From positions 287,593-351,592 of the forward strand of contig JAHBSO010000002.1 of NCBI GenBank assembly GCA_019639075.1: a stretch of DNA of 64,000 bases, read 5' to 3'. The notes below the pieces were generated by a model, which had not been told where the DNA came from, searched no databases, and saw only the letters and a list, made by a program, of their open reading frames with translations. This stretch comes from Actinomycetota bacterium. GTDB lineage: Bacteria; Actinomycetota; Acidimicrobiia; Acidimicrobiales; Iamiaceae. Below, piece after piece: positions 30,016-38,648 of the stretch; position 1 is the first letter of the stretch, and each line of letters opens with the position of its first letter. Made by a program: the position numbers and the translations under genes.

Positions 30016-31610
30016 GAGACGACGACCCCGTCCGCTCCTGGTGGGGCTGGGGCTGGGAGGACCAGGCCCTGACCGACGCCGAGTGCGTGGCGTTCGGCTC
30101 GATGATCCCCGGACTCGCCGACACGCCGCTGCCGTCGCCGTCGATCGGAGACGTCGTCCTCCCGTCGCCACGGGTGTCCGCGCCGACCACCCTCGCCGAG
30201 ATCCTGACCGACGACCCCGCCGCCCGTGCCTCGCACGCCCGCGGGAAGGCCTACCGCGACGTGATCCGGGCGTTGCACGGCGACGTGGGCGCAGCGCCGG
30301 ACCTGGTGGCCCGCCCGGCGACCGAGGCCGACGTGGTGGCGGTCCTCGACTGGGCGTCCGAAGCCGACGTCGCCGTCGTCCCCTACGGCGGGGGCAGCTC
30401 GGTCGTCGGCGGGGTCGAGTGCGACGGCGACGGCCACGCCGGCGTCGTGACGCTCGACCTGTCGGCCATGGACCGGGTCCTCGAGATCGACACGATCAGC
30501 CGGGCGGCCCGCATCCAGGCCGGCGTGCTGGGGCCGGCGCTGGAGGACCAGCTCCGGCCCGCGGACCTCACGCTGCGGCACTTCCCGCAGAGCTTCGAGT
30601 TCTCGAGCCTCGGCGGCTGGATCGCCACCCGGGCCGGCGGCCACTACGCCACCCTCCACACCCACATCGACGACTTCGTCGAGTCCGTTCGGGTGGTCAC
30701 GCCGATCGGGACCAGCGAGTCGTGGCGCCTACCCGGATCGGGCGCGGGCCCGTCACCCGACCGCCTGTTCCTGGGTTCGGAGGGCACGCTCGGCGTCATC
30801 ACCGAAGCCTGGATGCGCCTCCAGGACCGACCGGCGCACCGACGGTCGACGACGGTGACCTTCACCTCGACCACCGACGCGATGGCGGCGGTGCGGGCGA
30901 TCGCCCAGTCGGGCCTCCACCCGGCCAACTGCCGTCTCCTCGACCCCGGCGAGGCCGCGCTGTCGGGCGCCGGGTCGGGAGCCGCATGGGTGCTCGTGCT
31001 CGGCGTCGAGTCGGCCCACCACCCAGTCGACGCCACGCTGGCGCTGCTCGTCGACATCGCCCGCGGCCACGACGGCACCCCGGCCGACCCCGCACCACCG
31101 ACCACGGCCGAGGCCCCGACGCGGGACCGGGCGGCCGAGGCGTGGCGGTCGACGTTCCTGCGCATGCCGTACCTCCGCGACGGCCTGGCCCGCATGAGCG
31201 CCATCTCCGAGACCTTCGAGACGGCCACGACCTGGGACCGCGTCGAGGCGCTCTACGAGGACGTGCGCGCGGCGGTCGGCGACGCGGTGCGGACCGTCAC
31301 CGGCACCGACGGCCTGGTCACCTGCCGGTTCACCCACGTGTACCCCGACGGTGCGGCCCCGTACTTCACGGTGATCGGGGCGGCGCGACGGGGATCGGAG
31401 CTGGCGATGTGGGACGAGATCAAGGCGGCATCGATGGAGGTCCTCACCCGCCACCGGGCGACGGTGACCCACCACCACGCCGTCGGTCGCGACCACCGCC
31501 CGGGCTACGACCGCCAGCGGCCCGACCCCTTCGCCGCCGCGCTCGTCGCCACCAAGCGGGCCCTGGACCCCAAGGGCATCCTCAACCCCGGCGTCCTCGT
31601 CGACCCCTGA
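30012..31610 (+). CDS. FAD-binding oxidase, alkyldihydroxyacetonephosphate-synthase/GlcD-like
   Basis: A 532-residue flavoprotein of the vanillyl-alcohol-oxidase fold. The N-terminus carries WWGWGWED as in actinobacterial AGPS-like proteins. The FAD pyrophosphate loop is VVPYGGGSSVVGGV, and FLGSEGTLGVITEAWMRL closes the FAD domain. The C-terminal cap holds THHHAVGRDH and the final RALDPKGILNPG. The function could be ether-lipid-like synthesis or 2-hydroxyacid oxidation; the first is suggested by overall similarity only. The GTG start overlaps the dehydratase stop. Confidence 0.88.
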   Translation: MRDDDPVRSWWGWGWEDQALTDAECVAFGSMIPGLADTPLPSPSIGDVVLPSPRVSAPTTLAEILTDDPAARASHARGKAYRDVIRALHGDVGAAPDLVARPATEADVVAVLDWASEADVAVVPYGGGSSVVGGVECDGDGHAGVVTLDLSAMDRVLEIDTISRAARIQAGVLGPALEDQLRPADLTLRHFPQSFEFSSLGGWIATRAGGHYATLHTHIDDFVESVRVVTPIGTSESWRLPGSGAGPSPDRLFLGSEGTLGVITEAWMRLQDRPAHRRSTTVTFTSTTDAMAAVRAIAQSGLHPANCRLLDPGEAALSGAGSGAAWVLVLGVESAHHPVDATLALLVDIARGHDGTPADPAPPTTAEAPTRDRAAEAWRSTFLRMPYLRDGLARMSAISETFETATTWDRVEALYEDVRAAVGDAVRTVTGTDGLVTCRFTHVYPDGAAPYFTVIGAARRGSELAMWDEIKAASMEVLTRHRATVTHHHAVGRDHRPGYDRQRPDPFAAALVATKRALDPKGILNPGVLVDP

Positions 31611-31627
31611 GCTCCGGAAGGGCGGCC

Positions 31628-31780
31628 TTTCGACTCGCTCCGCTCGCTCAAGGAACAGACGGGCGACCTTTCGACTCGCTCCGCTCGCTCAAGGAACAGA
31701 AGGGCGGCCTCCGCTCGCTCGAGGAACCGATGTGTTCGTTGAGCGGAGCGAGCCCCTGGGCGAGCGAAGTCGAAACGTCC
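31628..31780. repeat. dispersed repeat family B, direct and inverted copies
   Basis: Two direct 32-bp copies (31628-31659 and 31669-31700; TTTCGACTCGCTCCGCTCGC then TCAAGGAACAGA) with a 41-bp period and a partial third. An inverted part containing GAGCGGAGCGAG and GAGCGAAGTCGAAACG follows. The block fills the gap between two convergent genes. Related sequence (GAGCGAAGTCGAGACG) recurs at 49311-49353 and 50976-51054. Confidence 0.85.
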
Positions 31781-31782
31781 GC

Positions 31783-32148
31783 TCAGAGGGCGACGGCGAT
31801 GGCTTCGGCGAGGTCGTCGGTGTGGGTGAGCGTGAGCTTCCACTCCCGCACCCCGGTGGCGGACGCGATCTCCAGCGCCCGGCCCGTGACCCGCAGCGAC
31901 GGGGCACCGGAGGGCGCCCGGACCACCTCGACGTCGTGCCAGTCGAACGCGCCCAGCCCCACGCCCAGCGCCTTCATCACGGCCTCCTTGGCCGCGAAGC
32001 GCACGGCGAAGCGGGCCGCCGGGTCCTTCGCCCGCTCCGCGTAGGCGCGCTCGGCGTCGGTGAACAGCCGACCGGCCAGCGTGGGCGTGCGTGCGAGCGC
32101 GGCCCGCATCCGGTCGACGTCGACCAGGTCGACCCCGATCCCGATCAC
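31783..32148 (-). CDS. acpS: holo-[acyl-carrier-protein] synthase
   Basis: Transfers 4'-phosphopantetheine from CoA to ACP. At 121 residues it is the normal AcpS size. It starts MIGIGVDLVDVDRM (magnesium-binding Asp7), with RFAAKEAVMKALG containing the second metal ligand Glu55, and ends with the typical LTHTDDLAEAIAVAL. It is located downstream of the glmM and glmS-like genes, as often in actinobacteria. Confidence 0.96.
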   Translation of the reverse strand: MIGIGVDLVDVDRMRAALARTPTLAGRLFTDAERAYAERAKDPAARFAVRFAAKEAVMKALGVGLGAFDWHDVEVVRAPSGAPSLRVTGRALEIASATGVREWKLTLTHTDDLAEAIAVAL

Positions 32149-32167
32149 CGACCGACCTCGGGCCGGC

Positions 32168-32242
32168 TCACCGGCGGTTGTTGACGAAGGCGACCACGAT
32201 CATGGCGAGCGCCAGCACCGCCACCACGGCGAGGACGATCAC
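32168..32242 (-). CDS. 24-residue single-helix membrane microprotein
   Basis: A GTG overlapping the stop of the GlmS-like gene (GTGA) opens a frame of 24 residues. It is almost entirely one hydrophobic helix (VLAVVAVLALAMIVVAFV) and ends NNRR, which by the positive-inside rule puts the C terminus in the cytoplasm. The acpS gene starts 19 bases beyond its stop. Coupling and composition argue that it is real; function unknown. Confidence 0.5.
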   Translation of the reverse strand: MIVLAVVAVLALAMIVVAFVNNRR

Positions 32243-35200
32243 GCGTCGTCCTCGGACCGCCACTGGTCGGCGAGCACGTTGACCGGCACGGTCAGGATGT
32301 CGACGACCGACAGCTCGCCGAGCAGGTCGTCGCGGAAGGTCGGCTCGGTCTCGGTGACCGCGTCCTTCAGGGCCGCGTAGCGGTTGCGGTACGCCTCGAG
32401 GACCGAGCGCATCCGGGCCGGGGGCAGGTGCTCGGCGAAGCGCACGTGCAGCAGCGTGATGCCCGTGCACTGGTTGCCCTTCACCTCGGGGATCAGCACC
32501 AGGTGCCGACCGTCGCTGCGGCCGACCGCCACGGTGACCTCCCGCTCGGTGGCCACCCGGTGCTTGGTGCCTCGCAGCATGGGGTTGCGCTCGGTGCGCA
32601 GTGGCAGCTCGCGGGCGATGCCACCCCGGTCGACCACGGTGATCGTGGCGTCGGCGTGGTCGGGGTCGCCCTCGATGCGGTAGCGGGAGTACCCCACGAC
32701 CTCCTCGACGGCGGCGTCGAGGCCGGCGAGGGTCCGCAGCGCCTTGTAGCTGAGCCGGTCGCGTGCCGCACCGGCCATCATCGCCTCGCGCACCAGCCCG
32801 ACGTCGAGCAGTCCCTCGTCGCTGCGGGAGATGCCGACGGTGACGGTCTTGGCCTGGTGCTTGATGGCGTCGACGGGCCGGGTGAGCTCCTCGATGGCCC
32901 CGGTGAGCGCGGCCGTGACGTCCTCGATGACCACGCTCGGCGTGCCGACCCGCCCGTGCTCGGCCTGGTAGAGGTCGAGGGGGGCCAGGCCCGTCGCGTA
33001 GCGGAACATCGACGACAGCCGCACGGCGGTGCCGGCCTCGAGGTGGCCGTTGTAGGCGCCGGAGCGGAGCCCGTCGTGGAACTTCGCCGAGATCGGCTCG
33101 AACACCGGCCGGAGGCCGCCGAGGAGCCGATCGGCGTCGCCGGCGTCGGGGCCGGCGAGCGCGCTCTCGATCGCGCTGCGGGCCTCGCGGAGGGGCCGGG
33201 CCTGGGCGTCGATGGCGAGCGCCGCTTCGTAGCCGAAGAGGTGGCCGGCGACGGTCGTGAGGATGAACGCCAGCTCCGGTCGGACCGCGGGGACCGTGAT
33301 CACCCGCAGCGCCGAGGTGAAGCGGTCCTCGTCCTCGGTGGCGATCACGATCGGCGTGGCCTTGTGGGCGCGGTAGATCGCCACCTCCTTGGCGACGTCG
33401 TCGGCGTTGGAGCCCGAGAGCCCGGCGGCGCACACGAGGATCATCGGCTCCGAGGAGAGGTCGATGTGCTTCTTGTCCTCGATCGAGTCCGAGGCGATCG
33501 CCTTGTAGCAGAGCTCGGAGAGCTTGATCCGGATCTCCTCGGCGGCGACCCGATTGGCCCCGGACCCGACGATCGCCCAGTACCGACGGGACGGCGCCAG
33601 CTCCTGTGCGGCCTCGGCGATCACGTCGCGCCGGGCGATGGTCGCCTCCATCGCGACCGGCATCTCCCGGAGCCCGGCGAGGATCTCGGACCGCAGCTGG
33701 GCCCGGTCGTCGGTGCCGGGCACCTCCTGTGCGATGGCCACGGACAACAGGAACCCGGCGGCGATCTGCGCGTAGAAGGCCTTGGTGGAGGCGACGCTCA
33801 TCTCCACGTCGCGCCCGTCGGAGGTGTAGAGCACGCCATCGCTCTTGTCGGTCAGGTCGCTGCCCCGACGGTTGACGATCGAGATCACCCGGGCGCCACG
33901 ACCCCGGGCCAGGTCGACGGTGCGGTTGGTGTCGGTCGTGGTGCCCGACTGGCTGATCGCGATGATGAGGGTGTCGGACATGTCGGGCCGCAGGTGGAAG
34001 CCGGACAGCTCGGTGGCCAGCCCACCGACGACGTTGACCGGCGTCGCCGCCAGCTCGGCGCTGAGCGCCCGGGCCAGGCTCTGGCCCGCCACCGCCGCCG
34101 TGCCCTGACCGATGGTGTGGATGCGGTCGAGGGTGCCGGCCCGCAGGGCCTCGCGGACGTCGGCCGGCAGGGTGTCGGTGCCGAGCTCGGCCCGCAGGAG
34201 GCCGTCGGCCCCGGTGGCGATCTTGCCGCGCACCGTCTTGCGGAACGAGCCGGGCGACTCCTGGATCTCCTTCAGCAGGAAGTGCGGGTGCGCACCCCGA
34301 TCGATGTCACGGGTGGTGACCTCGGGCTCGACCAGCTCCTCGGAGCGCACCGGCAGCGGCGTGCCGTCGTAGGCCAGCCGCCGGATGCCGTCGACGGTGC
34401 CGGCGAGGTCGCCGTCGAGCTCCACGACCTGCCCGCGGGTGCCCGACGGGTCGTCGGGATCGGCCGGGGTCTCGCCGTCGAGGCGGAGGTAGCGGGTGCA
34501 CTCCTCGACCACCCCGTACGGCTCGGACGCCACGACGTAGAGGTCGTCCTCGAGACCGACGTAGAGCGCCTGACCGCTGCCCCGCAGCGCCAGCTGGAGG
34601 CGGGTCGGCGCGCCGGCCACGTTGGCGGTGATCGCCACCGAGCCGTCGAAGCGGCGGACGGCCTGGCGGAACGCCTCCAGCGGTTCGTCGCCCGCGGCCA
34701 GCCGCCGCGACACCAGCGTCGGGATCACCTTCGCGTCGCTCGTGATCTCGGCGGCCACCCGCAGGTCGTCGGAGACCTTGAGGTCGGCGAAGTTGTCGAC
34801 GTCGCCGTTGAGCGCGGCGGTGACGTACGGGCCGTCGACGCGACCGTCCTCGTCGGAGTTCATGGGGTGCGCGTTGGGTTCGGAGATGATGCCGATCGAC
34901 GCCCAGCGGGTGTGGCCGAGCACGGTGACCTCGGCCCCGGGGGTGCCGAGCGCCCGGCGGAGCAGCGCGTCGCCGCGGATCGAGGCACGGATGGCGGCGA
35001 CGTTGTCACCCAGCTTTCCGATCTCCGCGGCCGTCTTGTAGACGATGCTCAGGTGACCCTCGGGCGTGAACCGCACGGCGCCGTCGGTGAAGAGCGGGTC
35101 GCCGACGCGATCGGTGAGCAGGCCGACGACCTCGGGGTCGGCCGGGTCGAGGCCGTGGCCGCGCAGCAGCACGTTGATCCCCGCCGAGTCGCGACCCCGG

Positions 35201-35694
35201 ACCTCGAGCCGGTCGATCGCGGAGAGGGCGGCCTGCACGGCGGTGAACGCCTCGATCGCCTCGGCGGACGGCTCACGGCCGGCGAGGTCGGCCACCGCGG
35301 TGGCGGTGCGGAGCCGGTCCCGGGCGATCGCCCACAGCGCGTCCTTGAGGCGGATCACCGCCGCGTTGGTGGCCTCCAGCTCGGCCGGCTCGAGCGCGAC
35401 GTCGTCCAGCTCGGCCTCGCGACGGGCCAGTGCGGCCGCGACCTCGCTCGTCCGCTCGTCGAGGTCACCGGAGAGGTTGCGATCGCCGAGGAGGGCGCGC
35501 ACGCCGACGGTGCCCCGGAGCAGACGGTCGACCTCGCCGAAGCGGTCGGCCAGCTCCGACACGACGCCCGACAGGTCCGACACGGGGGCCGCGTCGATGC
35601 GCTCGACCGCGCCGTCGACCATCGCGAGCAGCTCGCTCGACGACGGCACGGATCGTTCGCTCCGGCGACGGAGCACGGCGATGATGCCGCACAT
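32239..35694 (-). CDS. very large GlmS-family glutamine amidotransferase/SIS protein
   Basis: A 1,151-residue protein in the genomic place of glmS (fructose-6-phosphate to glucosamine-6-phosphate). The Ntn amidotransferase begins MCGIIAVL with nucleophile Cys2. A helical insertion of about 140 residues then comes before RGRDSAG (166-172), where E. coli GlmS has it near residue 28. GHTRWAS (260-266) and ALNGDVDNF (294-302) complete the glutaminase site. A first SIS domain has ISQSGTTTDTN (580-590) and VASTKAF; a second is at about 700-830. Instead of the usual short tail ending in AKSVTVE, some 310 further residues of unknown fold follow. Good GGAGG ribosome site. Confidence 0.8.
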   Translation of the reverse strand: MCGIIAVLRRRSERSVPSSSELLAMVDGAVERIDAAPVSDLSGVVSELADRFGEVDRLLRGTVGVRALLGDRNLSGDLDERTSEVAAALARREAELDDVALEPAELEATNAAVIRLKDALWAIARDRLRTATAVADLAGREPSAEAIEAFTAVQAALSAIDRLEVRGRDSAGINVLLRGHGLDPADPEVVGLLTDRVGDPLFTDGAVRFTPEGHLSIVYKTAAEIGKLGDNVAAIRASIRGDALLRRALGTPGAEVTVLGHTRWASIGIISEPNAHPMNSDEDGRVDGPYVTAALNGDVDNFADLKVSDDLRVAAEITSDAKVIPTLVSRRLAAGDEPLEAFRQAVRRFDGSVAITANVAGAPTRLQLALRGSGQALYVGLEDDLYVVASEPYGVVEECTRYLRLDGETPADPDDPSGTRGQVVELDGDLAGTVDGIRRLAYDGTPLPVRSEELVEPEVTTRDIDRGAHPHFLLKEIQESPGSFRKTVRGKIATGADGLLRAELGTDTLPADVREALRAGTLDRIHTIGQGTAAVAGQSLARALSAELAATPVNVVGGLATELSGFHLRPDMSDTLIIAISQSGTTTDTNRTVDLARGRGARVISIVNRRGSDLTDKSDGVLYTSDGRDVEMSVASTKAFYAQIAAGFLLSVAIAQEVPGTDDRAQLRSEILAGLREMPVAMEATIARRDVIAEAAQELAPSRRYWAIVGSGANRVAAEEIRIKLSELCYKAIASDSIEDKKHIDLSSEPMILVCAAGLSGSNADDVAKEVAIYRAHKATPIVIATEDEDRFTSALRVITVPAVRPELAFILTTVAGHLFGYEAALAIDAQARPLREARSAIESALAGPDAGDADRLLGGLRPVFEPISAKFHDGLRSGAYNGHLEAGTAVRLSSMFRYATGLAPLDLYQAEHGRVGTPSVVIEDVTAALTGAIEELTRPVDAIKHQAKTVTVGISRSDEGLLDVGLVREAMMAGAARDRLSYKALRTLAGLDAAVEEVVGYSRYRIEGDPDHADATITVVDRGGIARELPLRTERNPMLRGTKHRVATEREVTVAVGRSDGRHLVLIPEVKGNQCTGITLLHVRFAEHLPPARMRSVLEAYRNRYAALKDAVTETEPTFRDDLLGELSVVDILTVPVNVLADQWRSEDDA

Positions 35695-35779
35695 TCGATG
35701 ACCTCCAAGGTCGATGACGCTTCGTCCGGCGGTCGATGCATGCTACCGGTCACGCCGCCGGAGCCTCCCTGCGCCCCCG

Positions 35780-37123
35780 TCAGTCGCCGGCCGCGCTCCG
35801 GACGGCGGCGGCCAGCTCCTCGGCCACGGCCCGGGCCTCGGCGTCGGTCGGCGCCTCGACCATGACCCTGACGAGGGGTTCGGTGCCGCTCGGTCGCAGG
35901 AGCACCCGACCGGCGTCGCCGAGCCTGGCCTCGGCATCAGCGACCGGCCCGGCCACGGCGGCGATCAGGTCGGGGTCGCGGCGGGTGGTCCGCACGTTGA
36001 TCATCACCTGGGGGAGACGGGTCATCGCCTCCGCGGCCAGGTCGGCCAGGCTGCGCCCGCTGCGGGCGACCACGTCGAGCAGCGAGATCCCGGTGAGGAG
36101 GCCGTCGCCGGTCGACGCGAGGTCCCGGAAGATGACGTGGCCCGACTGCTCGCCCCCCAGCTCGTGGCCGGCCCGGTCGAGCTCCTCCAGCACGTAGCGG
36201 TCACCCACCTTCGTGTCGACGACCTGGATGCCCGCTGCGGCCATGCCCTGACGGAACCCGAGGTTGCTCATCACGGTGACCACGACGGTGTCGTTCGCCA
36301 GGCGACCCCGACGGTGCCGGTCGATGGCGCAGATGCCGATGATCTGGTCGCCGTCGAGCAGCTCGCCGGCGGCGTCGACGGCCAGCACCCGGTCGGCGTC
36401 GCCGTCGAGGGCCAGGCCGGCGTCGGCGCCGTGGTGCAGCACGGCGGCCTGGAGGGATTCGGGGTGGGTGGAGCCGCAGCCCTCGTTGATGTTGCGCCCG
36501 TCGGGCAGGTCGTGGATGACCACGACGTCGGCGCCGAGGCGGCCGAGCGCGGCGCCGGCGAACGCGGACGCTGCGCCGTTGGCCGCGTCGACCACCACCC
36601 GCAGCCCGTTGAGGCCCCGACCGTCGATCACGTCGGTGGTGAGGTGGGCGAGGTAGCGGTCCCGCAGGTGGTCGTCGACCCCGATCGTCCCGACGTCGCC
36701 GCCCTCGGGCCGGGCGCCCCGGTCGTCGCCGGCCCGCAACGCCGCCAGCTCGGCCTCGAGCCGCTCCTCCACCTCGTCGGTGAGCTTGCGGCCACCGGGG
36801 GCGAACAGCTTGATGCCGTTGTCGGGGAACGGGTTGTGCGACGCCGAGATCATCGCCGCGCCGACCTGGTCGACCGCCGATGCGTGCGCGACCCCCGGTG
36901 TGGGGAGCACCCCGATGTCGGCGACCTCCGCCCCCTCCGACGCCAGGCCCGCGGCGAGCGCCGCGGCCAGCAGCTGGCCCGACGCCCGCGTGTCGCGGCC
37001 GATGAGCCATCGCCCGCCGCCGAGCACCCGGACCGCGGCGCGACCGAGCTCGAGCGCCAGTTCGGGCGTGAGCTCGCGGTTGGCGACGCCCCGCACGCCG
37101 TCGGTCCCGAACTTCAACGTCAT
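35780..37123 (-). CDS. glmM: phosphoglucosamine mutase
   Basis: Interconverts glucosamine-6- and -1-phosphate for UDP-GlcNAc. The 447-residue protein opens LKFGTDGVRGVANRELTPEL. The phosphoserine loop is ISASHNPFPDNG (Ser95), the metal loop is DGDADRVLAV and the sugar-binding loop is GEQSGH. Phosphate contacts sit in RPSGTEPLVRVMVE. The ATG at 37123 was chosen because the family starts there. A TAGGTT box lies about 50 bases upstream. Confidence 0.97.
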   Translation of the reverse strand: MTLKFGTDGVRGVANRELTPELALELGRAAVRVLGGGRWLIGRDTRASGQLLAAALAAGLASEGAEVADIGVLPTPGVAHASAVDQVGAAMISASHNPFPDNGIKLFAPGGRKLTDEVEERLEAELAALRAGDDRGARPEGGDVGTIGVDDHLRDRYLAHLTTDVIDGRGLNGLRVVVDAANGAASAFAGAALGRLGADVVVIHDLPDGRNINEGCGSTHPESLQAAVLHHGADAGLALDGDADRVLAVDAAGELLDGDQIIGICAIDRHRRGRLANDTVVVTVMSNLGFRQGMAAAGIQVVDTKVGDRYVLEELDRAGHELGGEQSGHVIFRDLASTGDGLLTGISLLDVVARSGRSLADLAAEAMTRLPQVMINVRTTRRDPDLIAAVAGPVADAEARLGDAGRVLLRPSGTEPLVRVMVEAPTDAEARAVAEELAAAVRSAAGD

Positions 37124-37213
37124 CTCGCAGGCATCCTCTCCGCCCACGACCCGGACCGCGGACCGACCGAACCTAGTGCCCGGCCCGACCCCGTTCACCA
37201 CCGTGGGCGACGC

Positions 37214-37486
37214 TCAGGCGGGTGGGTCGGGTGAGGACGCCCGGACGCCAGCGCTCCGGAGCCCGGACGCGACGAGCACCGCGCCGACCACGACGGCCAC
37301 TGCGCAGAACCAAGCCATGGTCGCCGCACCGTCCTCGGCGAGGGACAGCAGCGACACCCCGAGGCCGATGCTTCCGAGGGCGATGAGGACGGACCCGACG
37401 TACAGGCGCGGGCCGGGGTGGACGAGCAGCGCGAGCGACGCGAGGACGCCGACGACACGCAGGAGAACGAGGACGCCGTCGCTCAC
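37214..37486 (-). CDS. small integral membrane protein, 90 residues
   Basis: Three hydrophobic helices are evident (VLVLLRVVGVLASLALLV, YVGSVLIALGSIGLGVSLLS and MAWFCAVAVVVGAVLVASGL), with a short polar C-terminal tail. No known family was recognised. It lies between rpsI and glmM on the same strand, but the rpsI terminator hairpin separates it from the ribosomal genes. Confidence 0.65.
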   Translation of the reverse strand: MSDGVLVLLRVVGVLASLALLVHPGPRLYVGSVLIALGSIGLGVSLLSLAEDGAATMAWFCAVAVVVGAVLVASGLRSAGVRASSPDPPA

Positions 37487-37577
37487 GGAACTCCACCCTT
37501 CGCTGTCGACCGGCTCGACCGCCGGGCCGGCTTCGCTGCATGTCTACCCGCTACTGCATGGAGCCGGGGCGGACGCG

Positions 37578-37609
37578 CCGAGGGCGTGCCCTGGTGGGCA
37601 CGCCCTCGG
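37578..37609 (-). terminator. terminator hairpin downstream of rpsI
   Basis: A perfect 14-bp stem (arms 37578-37591 and 37596-37609) with a four-base loop, about 45 bases after the rpsI stop. It lacks a U tract, as is common in high-GC actinobacteria. Its flanks GAACGACAC and GCGTCCG match those of the hairpin after groEL. Confidence 0.7.
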
Positions 37610-37652
37610 TGTCGTTCTCGGATCGGTGCCGGCGGTGGTGCCGGCGACCGGA

Positions 37653-38045
37653 TCAGCGCTTGCTGTACTGCGGGGCCTTGCGGGCCTTCTTGAGGCCGTA
37701 CTTCTTGGACTCCTTCTTGCGGTCGTCCCGCGTGAGGAAGCCGGCCCGCTTCAGCGGGGTGCGCAGCTCGGGGTCGAGCTCGATGAGGGCCCGGGCGATG
37801 GCGAGGCGCAGCGCACCGGCCTGGCCCGTGACGCCGCCGCCGTGCATCGTGACGTCGATGTCGTAGAGCTCCTCGGTCTGGGTCAGACGCAGGGGCTCGG
37901 TGAGGATCATGCGGTGGGTGGGGTTCGGGAAGAAGTCCTCGACCGAACGGCCGTTGACGACGATCTTGCCCTCGCCGTTGCGGAGGCGGGCCCGGGCCAC
38001 GGCCTCCTTGCGACGGCCGGTGGACTGCACGAGTGGCTTGGTCAC
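37653..38045 (-). CDS. rpsI: 30S ribosomal protein S9
   Basis: A 130-residue S9. It has the N-terminal [14 protein letters not shown], the core GKIVVNGR and [19 protein letters not shown], and the long basic C-terminal tail ending KAPQYSKR that reaches the P site. It follows rplM by 12 bases in the usual L13-S9 operon. Confidence 0.98.
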   Translation of the reverse strand: MTKPLVQSTGRRKEAVARARLRNGEGKIVVNGRSVEDFFPNPTHRMILTEPLRLTQTEELYDIDVTMHGGGVTGQAGALRLAIARALIELDPELRTPLKRAGFLTRDDRKKESKKYGLKKARKAPQYSKR

Positions 38046-38057
38046 GAGATCGTTCTC

Positions 38058-38507
38058 CTACGCGCTGCGCCGGGCGTGGGCCAGGTCGAGCACCTGCGGC
38101 TGCTGCGCCGCGTGTGGGTGGGTGGGGCCGGCGTACACCTTCAGCTTGCGGAGCTGGGCGGCACCGAGCCGGGTCTTCGGGATCATGCCCCGGATGGTCC
38201 CGCGCAGGGCCTCCTCGGGCTTGCGGTCGAGCAGGTCCTGGTAGGTCTGCTCCTTGAGGCCGCCCGGGAAGCCGGAGTGGCGGTAGACCTTCTTCTTCGA
38301 GGCCTTCTCGGCGGTCAGCACGACCTTGTCGGCGTTGATGATCACGACGTGGTCGCCCATGTCCATGTGGGGGGCGTACGTCGGCTTGTGCTTGCCGCGG
38401 AGGATGTTGGCGACCTCGGTGGCCAGGCGACCGAGCACCAGGCCGTCGGCGTCGATGAGCACCCAGGCACGATCGATCTCGGAGGCTTTGGGGCTGTAGG
38501 TGGTCAC
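38058..38507 (-). CDS. rplM: 50S ribosomal protein L13
   Basis: A 149-residue L13. The GTG start at 38507 has AAGGACC well placed upstream and gives the family N-terminus TTYSPKASEIDRAWVLIDA. GRLATEVANILRGKHKPTYAPH and MGDHVVIINADK are typical, as is GMIPKTRLGAAQLRKLKVY. First gene of the operon. Confidence 0.98.
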   Translation of the reverse strand: MTTYSPKASEIDRAWVLIDADGLVLGRLATEVANILRGKHKPTYAPHMDMGDHVVIINADKVVLTAEKASKKKVYRHSGFPGGLKEQTYQDLLDRKPEEALRGTIRGMIPKTRLGAAQLRKLKVYAGPTHPHAAQQPQVLDLAHARRSA

Positions 38508-38577
38508 AATCTGGTCCTTGGTCGTACCGGTTCTGGGCGGGCACGCGTCGACGGACGGGCGCCCGGGCCGGAGGGAC

Positions 38578-38607
38578 ACGTTACGACTCCCCGCCGAACC
38601 GGAGCAA
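38578..38607 (-). promoter_or_regulatory. rplM-rpsI promoter
   Basis: Minus-strand -35 TTGCTC (38602-38607), an 18-base spacer and -10 TAACGT (38578-38583). A leader of about 65 bases lies before the rplM GTG, space enough for ribosomal-protein feedback though no specific structure was recognised. Confidence 0.6.
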
Positions 38608-38648
38608 ATACCACGTCGCCCGCCCCGCCCGAGGGACCCTCCCGGGGG

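Noticed and set aside
32428..35865. Long open frame on the plus strand opposite the GlmS-like gene
   Set aside because: Composition is Gly/Arg/Asp/Val shadow of GC-rich codons with no domain; the minus-strand frame has clear family motifs.
38508..38577. Riboswitch or L13-binding leader upstream of rplM
   Set aside because: No known motif or convincing conserved fold could be recognised by eye.
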